From Winogradskya consettensis (lineage in GTDB: Bacteria > Actinomycetota > Actinomycetes > Mycobacteriales > Micromonosporaceae), in assembly GCF_018332715.1 (NCBI RefSeq), contig NZ_BOQP01000008.1, positions 62,001 to 126,000 of the forward strand: a stretch of DNA of 64,000 bases, written 5' to 3'. Below, piece after piece: positions 40,085 through 48,402 of this stretch (position 1 is the stretch's first letter; every line of letters begins with the position of its first letter). Both the position numbers and the translations under genes were made by a program. Below the pieces are notes generated by a model, which was given only the letters and a program-made list of their open reading frames with translations, ran no database searches and had not been told where the DNA came from.

Positions 40085-40649
40085 GGTGGTCGCGGACAGC
40101 CAGGACGTTGTCGACCAGCGTGGCGGGGTCGGCGAACCGCTGCCACGCTCCCGCCGGCAGCATGGCGCGGACATACATCGGGGCGAGGATCAGCTCGAAC
40201 ACGTCCAGCGGGGTGAGCTCCGCGGTCCCGCTCGCGTCCAGCATCGCCTGGAACTGGTCGAGGCGGGGCACCATCAGCTCCAGCGAGCCCTCCACCGACT
40301 CGTGGGCTGCGGCGACGATGGCCCGGAAGAAGTCGAGGCCGCCCGGGCGGGTCAATTCCTGGGAGAGCCTGCTCGCGTACGCCGTGAGATCCGCCCGTAG
40401 GTCCCCCGTCGCCGGCACCGGGGCGCGGGCTGCCAGATCGTTGACCGCGACGTCGAGCAGCAGCGCGTTCGGCGAGCGCCACCGGCGGTAGATCGTCGCC
40501 TGGTGCACGCCGGAACGGGTGGCGATGTCGGCGATCGTGATCCCGCCGCCGGGCAATTCCACCATCAACTCCCGCACAGCGGCGTGAACGGACTCCCGCG
40601 TGCGTGCCGTGCGCCCGCCGGGGCGAGCCGTCCCTGTCTGCTGTGCCAC
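40074..40649 (-). CDS. TetR/AcrR-family regulator of the FAD-monooxygenase gene
   Basis: 191 aa; GTG start at 40649. HTH: ITIADIATRSGVHQATIYRR followed by WRSPNALLLD. The C-terminal domain (LDFFRAIVAAAHESVEGSLE, LFELILAPMYVRAML-like) is of the TetR_C_11/AefR-like class. Divergent from the FAD-monooxygenase gene, with an inverted repeat between. It most likely represses it and itself. Confidence 0.92.
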   Translation of the reverse strand: MAQQTGTARPGGRTARTRESVHAAVRELMVELPGGGITIADIATRSGVHQATIYRRWRSPNALLLDVAVNDLAARAPVPATGDLRADLTAYASRLSQELTRPGGLDFFRAIVAAAHESVEGSLELMVPRLDQFQAMLDASGTAELTPLDVFELILAPMYVRAMLPAGAWQRFADPATLVDNVLAVRDHRRS

Positions 40650-40668
40650 ACCATCAGCCTACCGACGC

Positions 40669-40693
40669 CTAACGCGAGTACGCTCGCATTTAG
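40669..40693. promoter_or_regulatory. Inverted-repeat operator, TetR/FAD-monooxygenase divergent region
   Basis: GCGAG (40674-40678) and CTCGC (40683-40687) are separated by TACG and flanked by CTAA/TTAG, giving an extended imperfect palindrome. It is centred in the 66-bp gap, the expected site for the divergent TetR protein. Confidence 0.55.
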
Positions 40694-40715
40694 CAAACAA
40701 CCTCGGAGGTGCTCC

Positions 40716-41894
40716 ATGGCACGTGTCCTCATCGTCGGCGCCGGCATCGGCGGCGACTCGCTCGCGCTCCTGCTCGGGCGGGCCGGGTGGGACGTGACGG
40801 TCGCGGAGATCGCCCCCTCGCTGCGCACCGGTGGTCAGACCGTCGATCTGCGCGGCGACTCCCGCGACGTGCTCGAGCGCATGGGCCTGCTCGAAACCTG
40901 CCTCGAGCGCCTCGTGCCCCAACGCGGCGCTGCCTGGATCGACGCGGCCGGTCACCCGCAGGCCGAGATGCCGGTCTCCGCGTTCGACGGCCAGGGCCTC
41001 GTCTCCTCGCACGAACTGCTCCGCAGCGACCTGTCCCGCATCCTGAACGACGCCGCCGCCCGCCACGCCACCTACCGCTTCGCCGACACTGTGACCGCCC
41101 TGACCGGCACCCGTGCCACCTTCCGCAGCGACGGCGCCACCGAAGACTTCGACCTGGTCGTCGGCGCCGACGGTGCCCACTCCCGGGTGCGCACGCTCGC
41201 CTTCGGCCCCGAGGCGGACTACCGCAAGCCGCTCGGCCTCGCACACGCCTGGTTCACCCTCGTCGAGCAGCCCACCACCCCCGCCCTCGACGGCTGGTTC
41301 CTCATCCACCACGCCCCCGGCTCCCGCGTCGTGGAGGCCCGCCCCGGCCACCCCGGCGAGCAGGAAATCGGCTTCACCTTCCCGGCCGCCAACCTCCCAC
41401 CCCGCAGCGACCGCCAGGCCCAGCTCACCCTCCTCGACACCGTCTTCACCGACGTCGGCTGGCGCACCCGCGAGCTCCTCACCGCCGCCCGCACCGCCCC
41501 CGACTTCGCCTTCGACACCTACGACCAGATCCTCATGCCCCACTGGACCCACGGCAACGTGGCCCTTCTCGGCGACAGCGCCTGGTGCGCCAGCCCCCTC
41601 AGCGGCCTCGGCACGGCCCTGGCCCTCCAAGGCGCCGAGTCTCTCGCCGCTGCCCTGCTCACCCACGCGGACCCAGCCGCGGCCTTCGCCGAGTACGAAT
41701 CCCAGATGCGCCCCCGAGTCACCACCGCCCAGAAAATGTTCCCCGGCCGCGTCAAAGCCGCCGCACCCCGCACACCCCTGGGCATCCGCACCAACGCCCT
41801 GGTCATGCGCCTGGTCCAGACCCCACCCGTGGCCGCCGCCCTCACCCACCTGATGCGCCCCGAAATCCCCACCCCCACCCCACAACCCTCCTGA
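40716..41894 (+). CDS. FAD-dependent aromatic/polyketide hydroxylase (class A)
   Basis: 392 aa from ATG 40716 with GGAGGT 5 bp upstream. FAD-binding Rossmann VLIVGAGIGGDSLALLLGR, the DG motif FDLVVGADGAHSRVR, and GNVALLGDSAWCASPLSGLG (GD motif) mark a PHBH/TetX-like flavoprotein hydroxylase. Such enzymes often inactivate antibiotics or tailor polyketides. The divergent TetR gene suggests induction by substrate. The stop codon starts a 14-bp duplication that grades into a 16-bp minisatellite. Confidence 0.92.
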   Translation: MARVLIVGAGIGGDSLALLLGRAGWDVTVAEIAPSLRTGGQTVDLRGDSRDVLERMGLLETCLERLVPQRGAAWIDAAGHPQAEMPVSAFDGQGLVSSHELLRSDLSRILNDAAARHATYRFADTVTALTGTRATFRSDGATEDFDLVVGADGAHSRVRTLAFGPEADYRKPLGLAHAWFTLVEQPTTPALDGWFLIHHAPGSRVVEARPGHPGEQEIGFTFPAANLPPRSDRQAQLTLLDTVFTDVGWRTRELLTAARTAPDFAFDTYDQILMPHWTHGNVALLGDSAWCASPLSGLGTALALQGAESLAAALLTHADPAAAFAEYESQMRPRVTTAQKMFPGRVKAAAPRTPLGIRTNALVMRLVQTPPVAAALTHLMRPEIPTPTPQPS

Positions 41895-42149
41895 CACAGG
41901 CCTTCTGACACAGGCCACCTTGGCCTGCGTGGGGCTTGGCCTGCGTGGGGCTTGGCCTGCGTGGGGGCTCGCCCTGCGTCGGGCTGGGCCTCTGTCCGGC
42001 TCGGTCTGCGTCGGGCTGGGCCTGCGTAGGATCCGGTCTGCGTCGGGCTGGGCCTGTGTTCGGCTCGGGCTGCGTCCGGCTCGGGCTGCGTCCGGCTCGG
42101 GCTGCATTCGGCTCGGGCTGGGTCTGCGTCGGGCTCGGCCTGCGTCCGG
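41891..42149 (+). repeat. Stop-codon duplication followed by 16-bp minisatellite
   Basis: CTGACACAGGCC (with the hydroxylase TGA at 41892-41894) repeats at 41905-41916, a 14-bp period. From 41920 to 42149 there are about fourteen degenerate copies of a 16-bp unit, for example TTGGCCTGCGTGGGGC (41920, 41936) and CTCGGGCTGCGTCCGG (42064, 42080). One copy has a 6-bp insertion. No ORF with good codon use fits the array. Confidence 0.85.
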
Positions 42150-42227
42150 CTGTGACCTCGTCAGGGGCGAACTCACCAGGGGTGGGTCGACGGCCGCAAC
42201 GAGAGCCGGCGGCTCAAGGAGCTGAGT

Positions 42228-42307
42228 GCCGACCAGCCTCCGGGCCGACCAGCCTCCCGGCCGACCAGCCTCCCGGCCGACCAGCCTCCCGGCCCACCGG
42301 CCGCCCG
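42228..42307 (+). repeat. Second 16-bp minisatellite, five copies
   Basis: Unit GCCGACCAGCCTCCCG at 42244, 42260 and 42276 is exact, with variants at 42228 and 42292. The period equals that of the array 80 bp upstream although the sequence differs. Confidence 0.85.
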
Positions 42308-42421
42308 GCCGAAGGTGACCGCTGCACAGGCCGCCGGAGTCCTTCCGCACGGCGATGCGCTCAGCCTTGAGGCGATTGAGTGGTCGAACGATGGTCTGTG
42401 GCTGTCGGTCGGCGGCCCCGG

Positions 42422-42768
42422 ATGGCGATCTGCCGGTTCTGCGGCACGACGTCGGTGCGCGGGCGGTGCTCACGCGAGGTGACGGACGTTCCGATCGCGG
42501 GCGTGCTCACGGCGATCGGCCTGGCGTTCGCCTGCGGGGCAGGTGCGCGGCTGGGGACGGCCACGAGCCGTGGCAGGCTGGTGCGGGCGCTGTGAGACCC
42601 GTCTGAGCGTTCGGTAACGGTCCTGGATGTCGACGACTTCACGATCAAGAACGGCCGGACTACGGCACTGTCCTGATCGATCGCGAGGATGGCCGAGAGA
42701 TCGACCTGCTGCCCGGACGACGTGCCGTTAGCGGGCTGGCGCGACGCGTACTCGAAACCGATGGAATG
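42422..42768 (+). pseudogene. ISL3-family transposase remnant
   Basis: Broken transposase pieces. A zinc-finger-like start, ICRFCGTTSVRGRCSREV followed by DVPIAG (42422 on), resembles the zf-ISL3 N-terminus. At 42620, VLDVDDFTIKNGR carries the first catalytic Asp region of the ISL3 DDE domain. After a frameshift at 42659-42660 the frame from 42661 reads YGTVLIDREDGREIDLLPGR, the next ISL3 motif. The rest, including the catalytic Glu, is missing. There is an internal stop and a large deletion between the pieces. No terminal repeats were found. Flanked by 16-bp minisatellites. Confidence 0.65.
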
Positions 42769-42935
42769 TGGTGTCAGCAGAGAGGGCGCGGCCCTGGCTT
42801 CTTCTATATCCCGGTGGTCTCGCCTGAGACAGCCGGCGCAGGCGCTGCATGCTGCCGGGCCGGCCAGGTAATCAGCAGGGGTGTTCTCGTCCGGGCGCTG
42901 GTGGTGCGTGGGGTGGAGTGCGGGACGATGGCGGT

Positions 42936-43349
42936 ATGAAGCTGAACATGATCGGGATGGTGCTGGCTGCTGCGGAGCCTGCGAAGGCTGCTGGGTGGTT
43001 TGCCGAGCATTTCGGGTTCACGGTGGATGTGGACCTTGGGTGGTACGTGAATACGCAGCACACCGGGGATCTGAAGCTGAGCCTGGATTTTGTGCAGCGG
43101 GACCATGAGTCGTGGCCGGTGGTGACGCGGGGGCGGAGCGTGGCCGGGACGCTGATCGCGTTTGTGGTCGACGATGTGGACGCTGAGCATGAGCGGCTCG
43201 GGCGGGCGGGGCTCGAGGTGGTGCTGCCGTTGGTGACCGAGCCGTGGGGGCAGCGGCGGTTCCAGGTGGCCGGGCCCGACGGTGTGTTCGTCGAAGTGCT
43301 GCAGCGGGTGGAGCCGGACCCGGACTGGCTCGCCGCCAACGGGTTCTGA
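42936..43349 (+). CDS. Glyoxalase/VOC-superfamily protein
   Basis: 137 aa. A vicinal-oxygen-chelate fold with a beta-alpha-beta-beta-beta pattern: MIGMVLAAAEPAKAAGWFAE, GWYVNTQHTGDLKLSLDF, then AFVVDDVDAEHERLG and the terminal FQVAGPDGVFVEVLQRV with a candidate metal Glu. VOC members range from glyoxalases to antibiotic-binding proteins, so function stays general. Convergent with the VWA gene across a strong hairpin. Confidence 0.9.
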   Translation: MKLNMIGMVLAAAEPAKAAGWFAEHFGFTVDVDLGWYVNTQHTGDLKLSLDFVQRDHESWPVVTRGRSVAGTLIAFVVDDVDAEHERLGRAGLEVVLPLVTEPWGQRRFQVAGPDGVFVEVLQRVEPDPDWLAANGF

Positions 43350-43362
43350 GCGCGAAGGCAGT

Positions 43363-43393
43363 CGGCGCCACCCCGTCGAGCAGGGTGGCGCCG
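43363..43393. terminator. Hairpin terminator between VOC and VWA genes
   Basis: CGGCGCCACCC pairs over 11 bp with GGGTGGCGCCG around a 9-nt loop, between convergent stops at 43349 and 43399. Confidence 0.65.
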
Positions 43394-43398
43394 GAGGG

Positions 43399-45243
43399 CT
43401 ACTTCGGGGCGTGGGCGGCCAGGAAGGCCTGGGCGATGGCGGAGGCCATGTCGGCCGGGTCCGTTGCCGAGATGGCCTTGCCGCCGGTGGCCTCGGCCAT
43501 GGTGGTCAGGGCGTTCATGTCGGCGTCGCCGCCGTAGCCGACTGCGATTATCGGGACCGGCTTGGTCGGGTCCTGGTCCTGTTTGAGTTCGCCCAGGAAT
43601 TCCTGCTGGGTCATCTCGAAGGACGATTCCTCGTCGCGGCCGTCGGTCAGAACGATGACCAGGTTGACCGCGCCTGCCTTCTCCTGGGAGCGCATGGCGG
43701 CCACGCCGTCGAGGACGGTCCGGTAGAGCGGGGTTCCCGCGTCGTTCTCCGCCTTGTAGCGGGCGATCGCCGCGCCCATCGCCTGGCGGCGGGTGACGCC
43801 GCCGATCTCCTCGGCGAGGGGGCCCAGGGGGACGGCCTCGGTGTGGGCGGGGCTTTCCGGGGTGGGGGCGGAGAAGAACCACATGCCGATGCTGGTGTCC
43901 TCGCCGAACAGCGCGTTGGCGTTGGCGCCGGACTCGCGCAGCAGGGCCGCGCGGGTGGTGGTGCGGCCGGACTTGTCGGTGACCTTCTGGTTCATCGAGC
44001 CGGAGCCGTCGATCAGCAGCAGCACCTGGAACGGCAGCGTGCGGTACTGCGACCAGTTCAGCGCCGGGCCCTGCAGGTCCTGGGGCTCCTCCGGCAGCTT
44101 CAGCGCCCGGGGCGTCTTCTCGGTGCGAAAGCCCGCGGCCTTGACGGCGGCCGGCTTGATCGCGGTGTGCAACTGGTCGGCCAGCTGCTTGTGGGTGCTC
44201 GAGCGGGCCACCGCGAACGGGTAGTCGGCCTCGACGATCGCGTCCGCCGGGACCACCCCGGTGAGTTCAACCCCATGATCAGCCTTCGCGTACGCCCGGA
44301 GCTGCTGCTCGGTCGTCGGGAAGAACCCGATCTCGGCGGCGGCCTCCGCGTCGTCCTTCATGTCCGCGGTGCGGGTCAGCAGCACAGCCGGGTCCGCGTT
44401 GGGATCCTTGAGCCGGCTGCGCAGGGTCAGGGCGCGGAGCTGCGCGATGCCGCTGTCGGGCGTGGTGCGTTCCATGGCGGCGTGCACCGCGAAGACGGAG
44501 AGCATGCCGACGGTGTTGTGGGTCGGGTCGGGCATGGACGACGCCGGGATGCGTTTCTTGGCGACGCCGTCGACCAGGGCGGCCCAGGAGCCGTGGCCGT
44601 CCTTGACGATCATCGGGGCGATGGCCTTCGGTGCCGCGAGGACGACCGGGGAGCGGGCCACGGTCTCGCCGCGGGCGTCGTACGTGGTGCCACCGGTCTC
44701 GGCGATCTTCAGCCAGGCGCTGCTCGACGGGATCCAGACGTCGGGACGCCGGGCGGCCTGCGCGACGGCGGACGGGTCCTCGGCGGTGACGTGGATGGGA
44801 CCGCACTCGGACTCGTCGGGGCCGGCGAGACTGCGCGCGGCCTCCTCGATCACGGGGGCGATCTCGGGCGCCGCCGAGACTTCCAGCGTCGTGTCCGGGC
44901 AGACCGTGCGCTGGGTGTCGGTGGTGGTGCGTCCGCGCTGCAGCAGGGTCATCCCACCACCGGCGGCGACCAGCACCACGATGGTCGCCGGCACGATCAG
45001 CCACCGGCCGCGTGGGCGCTCGGCGGTCTGCGCGGCCTCCAGGGCGAGCCGGTCGGCGGCGGTCACGAACCCGTCGAAGGACGTCGTGCGCTCCACGGGC
45101 GCGGGTGCTTTCTTCTTCCTGCGCCGGGCGACGAGCACGAGGCCCACGACGAGCAGTGCGGCAGTCAGCCCTGCAGCGATCCATAGCAACGCTGTGCCTA
45201 TGGTTGCACTACTGGCTGCCAGCACTACGGCAGTGTCGGCCAT
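43399..45243 (-). CDS. Membrane protein with solute-binding-like and von Willebrand A domains
   Basis: 614 aa. Two N-terminal membrane segments (TALLWIAAGLTAALLVVGLVLV and LIVPATIVVLVAAGGGM) flank a cytoplasmic loop. A periplasmic-binding-like domain (about 110-380) resembles extracellular solute-binding proteins: CPDTTLEVSAAPEIAPVIEE, PDVWIPSSSAWLKIAE, ARSPVVLAAPKAI. The C-terminus is a VWA domain with a complete MIDAS start LLIDGSGSMNQK and LTDGRDEESS. This SBP-VWA build is known in actinomycetes, but its role is not. It may sense or tether a ligand outside the cell. Monocistronic. Confidence 0.88.
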   Translation of the reverse strand: MADTAVVLAASSATIGTALLWIAAGLTAALLVVGLVLVARRRKKKAPAPVERTTSFDGFVTAADRLALEAAQTAERPRGRWLIVPATIVVLVAAGGGMTLLQRGRTTTDTQRTVCPDTTLEVSAAPEIAPVIEEAARSLAGPDESECGPIHVTAEDPSAVAQAARRPDVWIPSSSAWLKIAETGGTTYDARGETVARSPVVLAAPKAIAPMIVKDGHGSWAALVDGVAKKRIPASSMPDPTHNTVGMLSVFAVHAAMERTTPDSGIAQLRALTLRSRLKDPNADPAVLLTRTADMKDDAEAAAEIGFFPTTEQQLRAYAKADHGVELTGVVPADAIVEADYPFAVARSSTHKQLADQLHTAIKPAAVKAAGFRTEKTPRALKLPEEPQDLQGPALNWSQYRTLPFQVLLLIDGSGSMNQKVTDKSGRTTTRAALLRESGANANALFGEDTSIGMWFFSAPTPESPAHTEAVPLGPLAEEIGGVTRRQAMGAAIARYKAENDAGTPLYRTVLDGVAAMRSQEKAGAVNLVIVLTDGRDEESSFEMTQQEFLGELKQDQDPTKPVPIIAVGYGGDADMNALTTMAEATGGKAISATDPADMASAIAQAFLAAHAPK

Positions 45244-45613
45244 GCGTATCGATCCTCCCCAATTGACCAGGGCGTTCCCTGCGGCGTTGTCGAACAGTAG
45301 CCGAGAGAACGTGAATCGCGTGGATCATCGATTCGTCGGGTGGCCGACACTGTGGCGCAGGCAACTTCTCTGTATCAGGTGACCCCGTCATGACCAGGCG
45401 AGAGGGGCGTCACTGCCGTTCGGGAAGGGGCTGCCCGCCGGTGTCGCGCAGCGTGGTCACGAGTCCACTCGGCGCGAAGCGATCGCGGGCCACGGGCAGG
45501 CGCAGCGCGCCGGGCGAGAGCAGAGCGGTCGTCGCTGATCCCGGCGTGACGGCCGGGGTGAAGTGACGGATCATGCGCGAGGGGCGGACGGCGCGGGCGC
45601 GTGAAGCACCCGG
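45244..45613. other. Largely non-coding stretch with one short frame
   Basis: 370 bp with a weak inverted repeat (GAATCG/CGATTC at 45313-45334) near the VWA gene promoter side and one possible 54-aa frame on the minus strand (45410-45574). Nothing else is recognised. Confidence 0.5.
45410..45574 (-). CDS. Possible 54-aa fragment or small protein
   Basis: ATG 45574 to TGA 45410 encodes MIRHFTPAVTPG then RLPVARDRFAPSGLVTTLRD and QPLPERQ. The codon use is ordinary and the end looks like a protein C-terminus, so it may be a remnant of a larger gene. No ribosome-binding site or family match is seen. Confidence 0.25.
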   Translation of the reverse strand: MIRHFTPAVTPGSATTALLSPGALRLPVARDRFAPSGLVTTLRDTGGQPLPERQ

Positions 45614-45949
45614 CTATCGACGTTTTGCGGCGCAGGTGATGCAGGTGCGGGCGCCGGGGCGGGCCTCGAGGCGGTCCGGGTGGATCGGGCGGCCGCAGGT
45701 CTCGCAGGTGCCGTAGGTGCCCGCCTCGTGGCGGGCGAGGGCGTCGCGCAGGTCGGCGATCCGGTGGTGGGCCGCGGCGAGGGTAGCGGTCAGCTGGGCT
45801 CGTTCGAAGCCGACCGTGGCGCCCTCGGGGTCGTGCTCGTCGTCGGCGTTGGAGTCGCGGGACGCCTCGAACAGGGCCCGCAGGTCGTCCTCCAGCGATG
45901 CGGCCTCGGAAACGGCGCGGGTGAGGAGACGCTCGAGATTCTCGCGCAT
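45614..45949 (-). CDS. DksA/TraR-type zinc-finger protein
   Basis: 111 aa. An N-terminal coiled coil (RENLERLLTRAVSEAASLED, AHHRIADLRDALARHE) is followed by a C4 zinc finger CETC-x17-CITC. The arrangement matches TraR/DksA-like regulators that enter the RNA polymerase secondary channel, including actinomycete CarD/RbpA-era small DksA homologues. The acidic tip residues of DksA coiled coil are not clear, so regulation of rRNA promoters is only possible. Same strand as, and 38 bp after, the M4 protease gene. Confidence 0.9.
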   Translation of the reverse strand: MRENLERLLTRAVSEAASLEDDLRALFEASRDSNADDEHDPEGATVGFERAQLTATLAAAHHRIADLRDALARHEAGTYGTCETCGRPIHPDRLEARPGARTCITCAAKRR

Positions 45950-45987
45950 CCCCTCACCCTAGGCCGAACGCTCAGCGGGAGGGCCTG

Positions 45988-48228
45988 TCAGAGCGACAGG
46001 GTCCAGCTGTTGATGTAGCCGGTGTCGATCGAGGCGGCGTCCTGGACGCGGAGCTTCCAGATGCCGTCCGGGTTCTCGCCGGAGACGTTGACGCTGTAGG
46101 TCTGGTCGATGTTGTCGGTGCTGCCACCGGTGCGGCTCTGCAGGGTGTAGGCGCTGCCGTCCGGGGCGACCAGGCTGACGACCAGGTCACCGATGTACGT
46201 GTGGACGATGTGCACCTCGACCTTGCTGCTCGAGGACGGCGTGATGGTGCAGCCGGCCAGTGAGATGTCGCTGGTGACGGTGGTGTTGTCGGGGATCGCG
46301 ACGTCGTCGGCGTTCGTGCCGGAGCAGCCCGCGGGGCTGTTGATCCCGAGCGTGAACGACGTCGAGTGGCTCACCGAGGGCGACGTGCCGGTGAACGTGA
46401 TCGGGTAGGTGCCCGTACCGAGCGACTCCGGCGTGACGATGGTGACCGTGGACGACTCGCCGGCGGTGACCGAGGCGGGGTCGAAGGTGACCGTGACGTC
46501 GGCCGGGACACCGGAGGCGGTGAGGTCGATCGTCTCCGCGGTGCCGTTGGTGCTGGTCGTGGCGAGGGTCGTGGTGACCGTCTCGCCGCGGTCGGTGGCG
46601 ACGGAGGCCGGGGAGGCGGCGACGGAGAAGTCGTTGCCGACGGGGCAGTAGTCGCTGCCGGCGACGTTGACCGCGGTCCACGCGGCCTGGACGGCCTTGT
46701 ACTCGGTGCCGCACTCGCCGTACAGGTCGGCGGCGGCCGCGAGGCTGTACGCGCGGGCGGTGTTCGACGGCGTGGTGGTGTTGACGTACTTGGTGTTCGA
46801 CACGAAGTAGGTGTCGAGCGCGCGGAACCAGATCTTCTCGGCCTTGTCGCGGCCGATGCCGGTCACCGGCTCGGCGGCGCCACACACGGGGGAGGTGCCG
46901 TACGCGGTCTGCCCGGTGCCCTCGGCGAGGTCGAAGAAGAAGTGGTTGGCCACACCGGACGAGTAGTGCACGTCGACGCTGTTGGTGCTGGTCGACCAGC
47001 AGCCGTGCGACGAGCCGTCGAGCGTGGGGTTGTACATGTAGCGCAGCGGCGAGCCGTCGCCGTTGATGTCGATCTTCTCGCCGATGTCGTAGTCACCGGG
47101 GTCGGCGGTGGTGTCGGCGTAGAACTCGACCATGCTGCCGAAGATGTCGCTGGTGGCCTCGTTCAGGCCGCCGGACTCGCCGGAGTAGGTGAGGCCGCCG
47201 GGCACCACGTTCTCGGTGACGCCGTGCGACATCTCGTGACCGGCGACGTCGAGGGCGACCAGCGGGTTCGCGTTGCCCGTGCCGTCGCCGTAGGTCATCT
47301 GGGCGCCGTCCCAGAACGCGTTGACGTAAGCGTTGCCGTAGTGCACCCGCGACGGCACACCCGCGCCGGTGCCGAAGATGCCGTTGCGGCCGTGGACGTT
47401 GAGGAAGTAGTCGAACGTCTTCGCGGCACCAAAGTGCGCGTCGATCGCCGCGGACTGCCGGCTCGCGTTGGTGCCGGTGCCCCAGACGTTGTCGGCGTCG
47501 GTGAACGTCGTGCAGGTCGAGCTGCCGTTGTTCATGTCGCACGTACGCCCGTTGCCGTGCGACGGGTCGATCAGGCTGTACGTCGAGCCGGACAGCGTGG
47601 TGTCCACGCCGACCGTGCCGGAGTAGATGCTGCTGCCCTCACCGGCGATGGTCTCGATCTCGTCGTACGAGCCGATCGCCGCCCCGGTCAGCGCGTCCGT
47701 GATCACGTGGAGCTTCGACGGCGTTTGCCCGTCCTTCGCCCATCCGGTCACGACGGTTTCCCAGGCGAGGCGCCCCGAGCCACTGTTCGCGTCGACGAAC
47801 AGTTCCGGCGTACCCGTCGCAGTGATCTTGCCGGAGAACGCACCGGAAGCGAGCGACTTGGCCTTCGCGGCAGTGACCTTCGGGGTGACCTCGAGCGACA
47901 GCGGCGCCTTCAGCCCGTTCGAGCTGCCGGTGTACGCACCGTCCTTGCCGACCCGGATGATCAGGTCACCACCGTCCACCCGCAGGCCACGATAGGTGCG
48001 CTCGTAGCGCACCACCCCGCTGCCGTTGTCCAGCTTCTTGCTGCTGTACGCGGTGAACCTGTCGAGGGCGGACCCCTTGACGGCCTTGACGTTGTCCTTC
48101 AGCGCCGTGTCGGCGGCGGTGAGCAGTGACGGCGTGGACGGCGGAGCGGCGGACACGCTGGTAGCGGAGACCGCGAGACCGCCGCTGACCAGCAAGGTGA
48201 TGCCGGTCAGCGCAAGAGCCTTTCTCAA
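45988..48228 (-). CDS. Secreted M4 (thermolysin-family) metalloprotease with P-domain
   Basis: 746-aa pre-pro-enzyme. I start at TTG 48228, with GGAGG 6-7 bp upstream; the earlier TTG at 48243 is rejected because the ribosome-binding site is inside it. Signal peptide LTGITLLVSGGLAVSATSVS is followed by FTP/PepSY propeptides. The catalytic zinc motif HEMSH is in DVAGHEMSHGVTENV and the third ligand Glu in SGGLNEATSD. A linker of beta strands leads to a C-terminal P/proprotein convertase-type domain (CTITPSSSSKVEVHIVHTYI, GIWKLRVQDAASIDTGYINS). Cleaves extracellular proteins. Promoter region is AT-rich (TTAATTAA). Confidence 0.95.
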   Translation of the reverse strand: MRKALALTGITLLVSGGLAVSATSVSAAPPSTPSLLTAADTALKDNVKAVKGSALDRFTAYSSKKLDNGSGVVRYERTYRGLRVDGGDLIIRVGKDGAYTGSSNGLKAPLSLEVTPKVTAAKAKSLASGAFSGKITATGTPELFVDANSGSGRLAWETVVTGWAKDGQTPSKLHVITDALTGAAIGSYDEIETIAGEGSSIYSGTVGVDTTLSGSTYSLIDPSHGNGRTCDMNNGSSTCTTFTDADNVWGTGTNASRQSAAIDAHFGAAKTFDYFLNVHGRNGIFGTGAGVPSRVHYGNAYVNAFWDGAQMTYGDGTGNANPLVALDVAGHEMSHGVTENVVPGGLTYSGESGGLNEATSDIFGSMVEFYADTTADPGDYDIGEKIDINGDGSPLRYMYNPTLDGSSHGCWSTSTNSVDVHYSSGVANHFFFDLAEGTGQTAYGTSPVCGAAEPVTGIGRDKAEKIWFRALDTYFVSNTKYVNTTTPSNTARAYSLAAAADLYGECGTEYKAVQAAWTAVNVAGSDYCPVGNDFSVAASPASVATDRGETVTTTLATTSTNGTAETIDLTASGVPADVTVTFDPASVTAGESSTVTIVTPESLGTGTYPITFTGTSPSVSHSTSFTLGINSPAGCSGTNADDVAIPDNTTVTSDISLAGCTITPSSSSKVEVHIVHTYIGDLVVSLVAPDGSAYTLQSRTGGSTDNIDQTYSVNVSGENPDGIWKLRVQDAASIDTGYINSWTLSL

Positions 48229-48402
48229 CCTGATCCTCCCCAATCCCAGGACGCACGTGCATCCATTGGTTTCAATATCATTGCTCCGGGGAAGGGGGGA
48301 CGGGAAGTAATCAGAAGCTTAATTAACAGGTTTGACATCGATGGACATAGATCAGCCCGACTTCTGACAGATCGAACTGATCCTCCGGCCCGGCGCCGAC
48401 GG

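Noticed and set aside
41920..42225. Plus-strand frame through the minisatellite
   Set aside because: 16 bp is not a multiple of 3, so all frames through it are scrambled; no ribosome-binding site or family match.
41920..42307. CRISPR array
   Set aside because: Units are adjacent without spacers, diverge between copies, and no cas genes are near.
40659..42473. 604-aa minus-strand frame through the hydroxylase gene and minisatellites
   Set aside because: The N-terminal Pro/Ser/Arg repeats only mirror the 16-bp arrays, and the rest is the antisense of the hydroxylase.
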